From positions 16,560,501 to 16,624,500 of the forward strand of contig OX365945.1 in assembly GCA_947247005.1 (NCBI GenBank): a DNA stretch of 64,000 nucleotides, given 5' to 3'. A program made the translations under genes and the position numbers. How positions within the stretch are numbered: the first letter of the stretch is position 1; every line of letters starts with the position of its first letter. Shown piece by piece: positions 62,039 to 64,000 of this stretch. This DNA comes from Spisula solida. Its lineage: Eukaryota > Mollusca > Bivalvia > Venerida > Mactridae. Under the pieces are notes generated by a model. That model was given only the letters and a program-made list of their open reading frames with translations, ran no database searches and was not told the origin of the DNA.

Positions 62039-64000
62039 AAAGACCAGATGAGCGACACAGCCACCTGTGTCTTAGCAATTACTTTGGGATATAGTACCCT
62101 CTTAAAAAATTTGTCCGAGGAGAAACGCGTAACCACCCCCGTTCATACATACGATATGTTTAGTTGAAACGTTGTGTGATACATTAGCCATTCTATTGAC
62201 ATTGGATGCCGGAACATTCGAAACATAATTACCCTATTAAATCAAACGATGACATAGAAATATATTTTTGTTGTTAAAAAGTAAGTGATCACGTTTCATG
62301 TATACATTTGCACATGTAATCGAAATGAGGTTAAATAGAACGTAACATGAAGGACGAAATGAAATAAGTTTTGGCTTGTTTATACAAATATTAAAATAAA
62401 TTCTGAAAAGAATACTTAATAGTTAGTTTGTCATAGTGCCTTTAATAATAAGGGTCATATTGGTCAAAATTATTATGCCGCTCGCGGGCTCAAACGGCCC
62501 TATGTTCCTCACATTTCGTAATAATTCATGCAGGCCCTTATAATGGTGACCTAAGAAATCATTTACAAATATCCGGTGGTAATTACTTTGGAAATTCTCC
62601 AGATTTTGTGTAACTGTATTTTATCTTCATGAATTTTGAGTTTTCTTTTGGTAATAAGAGATTTATTTCCATCAGTCGGTGTCTAAAGTTGTAGTTGGTT
62701 ATGATATCAAGTAAAGAAAGCCTAGATTGCATGTACAAGGTAACCATATTGTCACAGACAGCCATCTAGTTTATTACATCAGATAACCCATATACGTAGC
62801 TGTGCCTATGACGTGTATAACATAGCAGACTATACACTGTTAATTAAATGATTATCATTTTATTTCAGTACATACTAATTATACATGTTGCATGAGAGTG
62901 TACTTACTGATATTGTTGGAATGGAATTGTTCATAGCAAAGTATAGAATGCAAACTCTGCATTCGTGCGTGGATTATTATGAAAGAACATGTCAACATTC
63001 TAAGTATCTTTTGTTTCAATCGTGCGAAGTTAATAAGGAAAATTGTCGCACAACAACATTATGCTAATTTGCATAATACAGTTTAACATTTTTATTGATT
63101 GGTTATCGTACACTTTGGAAAAGTCAATCGAATCATAATAGCCATACAATTGGTCAGACCTAAAAGGTAAGGTGTTCCCAGGCACGTGCATAGTTTCAAG
63201 CTTATAAAATGTCATGCAAGTCCCAGAAGGATGTAAATGATAGTTAATGTAAGACTGTTTAGGCAAAAGGACCCATAGGGCCCTAGATCGCTGCCCTGTG
63301 CATATTTTTTAAAAAGTGTTTCTTATCGGTTGCCACGGCAACCTGAATTCTGCATGGATTATAATTATTTTAGCTATTTTTAGAAAGGGCAACCCAAGGA
63401 ACATTGTTACTCATTAAACATGAAATACCAGTACTTTTAGTAGAAGATTTTACTATAGATATACAGGGAAAAACAGCGCCTCAACCACTTGCGGTCATGT
63501 TTTTTAACGAATCAAGACAAAAAATGTCTATTTTGTAAGAAGGTCACCCAACAACTATTTCGGTAAAATTATTTTGAAATCTGGCCAGCGGTTGATTTAT
63601 TTATAATACTTTCCTATTGGTTGCCATGGCAACCATAGTTATATATAGATTTCATTTCTTTTAGCTCTTTTTAGAAAAGACCACCCAAGGAACATTCCTA
63701 TGAAGTTTAGTTAAAATTTGTCAAGTGGTTTAGGAGCAGAAGTAGTTTGAATTAATTGTTGACGGACGCACGTACGGACTGACGACGACCGAAGAGTGAT
63801 CACAATAGCTCACATTGTCACACAAAAATGCTGCCAATACCACCTTTTGAAAATGTCAAAGAGGATGACAAACAAATCTGTGAAGAGCAAGCAATGGTAG
63901 TGCAATTTCAGAGTGTCAACGTACACATTAATACAGATCCATCAAAACACAGACAAGACGGCCCAAAGGGCCATAGGTCGCTCACCTGTCCTAGTAGTTC
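62039..64000. other. Upstream of copy D and a dispersed repeat
   Basis: 62039-63260 has no recognised gene; it may hold the copy D promoter but shows no clear match to the A and B upstream regions. 63270-64000 is repetitive: ggttgccacggcaacc and ggttgccatggcaacc lie 280 bp apart, each followed by tttagct-ttttagaaa and caaggaacatt segments. It ends in gacggacgcacgtacggact and a ggcccaaagggccat word shared in part with 52800-53090. No coding frame is supported. Confidence 0.5.

Overview
The window is eukaryotic nuclear DNA and carries no prokaryotic gene structure. It is AT-rich, with GT-AG introns, tRNA-derived SINEs, foldback and TA-flanked MITEs, L1-like LINE remains and minisatellites. The frequent catgtaca-type words, the style of the repeats and the main gene family suggest a mollusc, most likely a bivalve. 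That taxonomic call is inference from repeat style and gene family, not from a search.

The window is dominated by a minus-strand tandem family of proteins with a carbohydrate-binding-module-9-like (CBM9-like, DOMON-type) domain. Copies A (1799-14070) and B (16701-26982) each resolve into 11 exons with GT-AG junctions and matched phases. They give 405- and 434-residue proteins: an N-terminal signal or anchor, a short linker and one CBM9-like domain. Two micro-exons of 23 and 32 nt recur in the family. Farther right, copy C (42192-52065) keeps exons 2-11 but has a 1-nt loss in exon 3 and a 7-nt loss in exon 9. Copy D (59064-62005) keeps exons 1-4, with a stop codon in exon 3 and a lost donor in exon 2. 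C and D may be remains of one gene whose exons 2-4 were duplicated.

Between B and C lies an intronless class A-like GPCR (31800-32816, + strand) with several altered signature motifs. Left of it is a 1.1 kb imperfect palindrome (28730-29824) whose two arms point away from a CCAAT-rich spacer. Right of it (33-42 kb) is a repeat-rich interval: MITEs, SINEs, a pogo-like element, a LINE fragment truncated at both ends, and an outer 18-bp inverted repeat flanked by TTAA.

A second L1/Tx1-like LINE (54593-58255) is 5' truncated, has a poly(A) tail and a 13-bp target-site duplication, and carries two frameshifts. A roughly 28-copy, 38-bp minisatellite fills an intron of copy C. Comparing paralogues A and B dates several insertions; the 971-bp element at 2028-2998 has a precise empty site in B.

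The sequence supports no shared pathway between the CBM9-like genes and the GPCR. All homology statements come from reading motifs by eye; no database search was possible.
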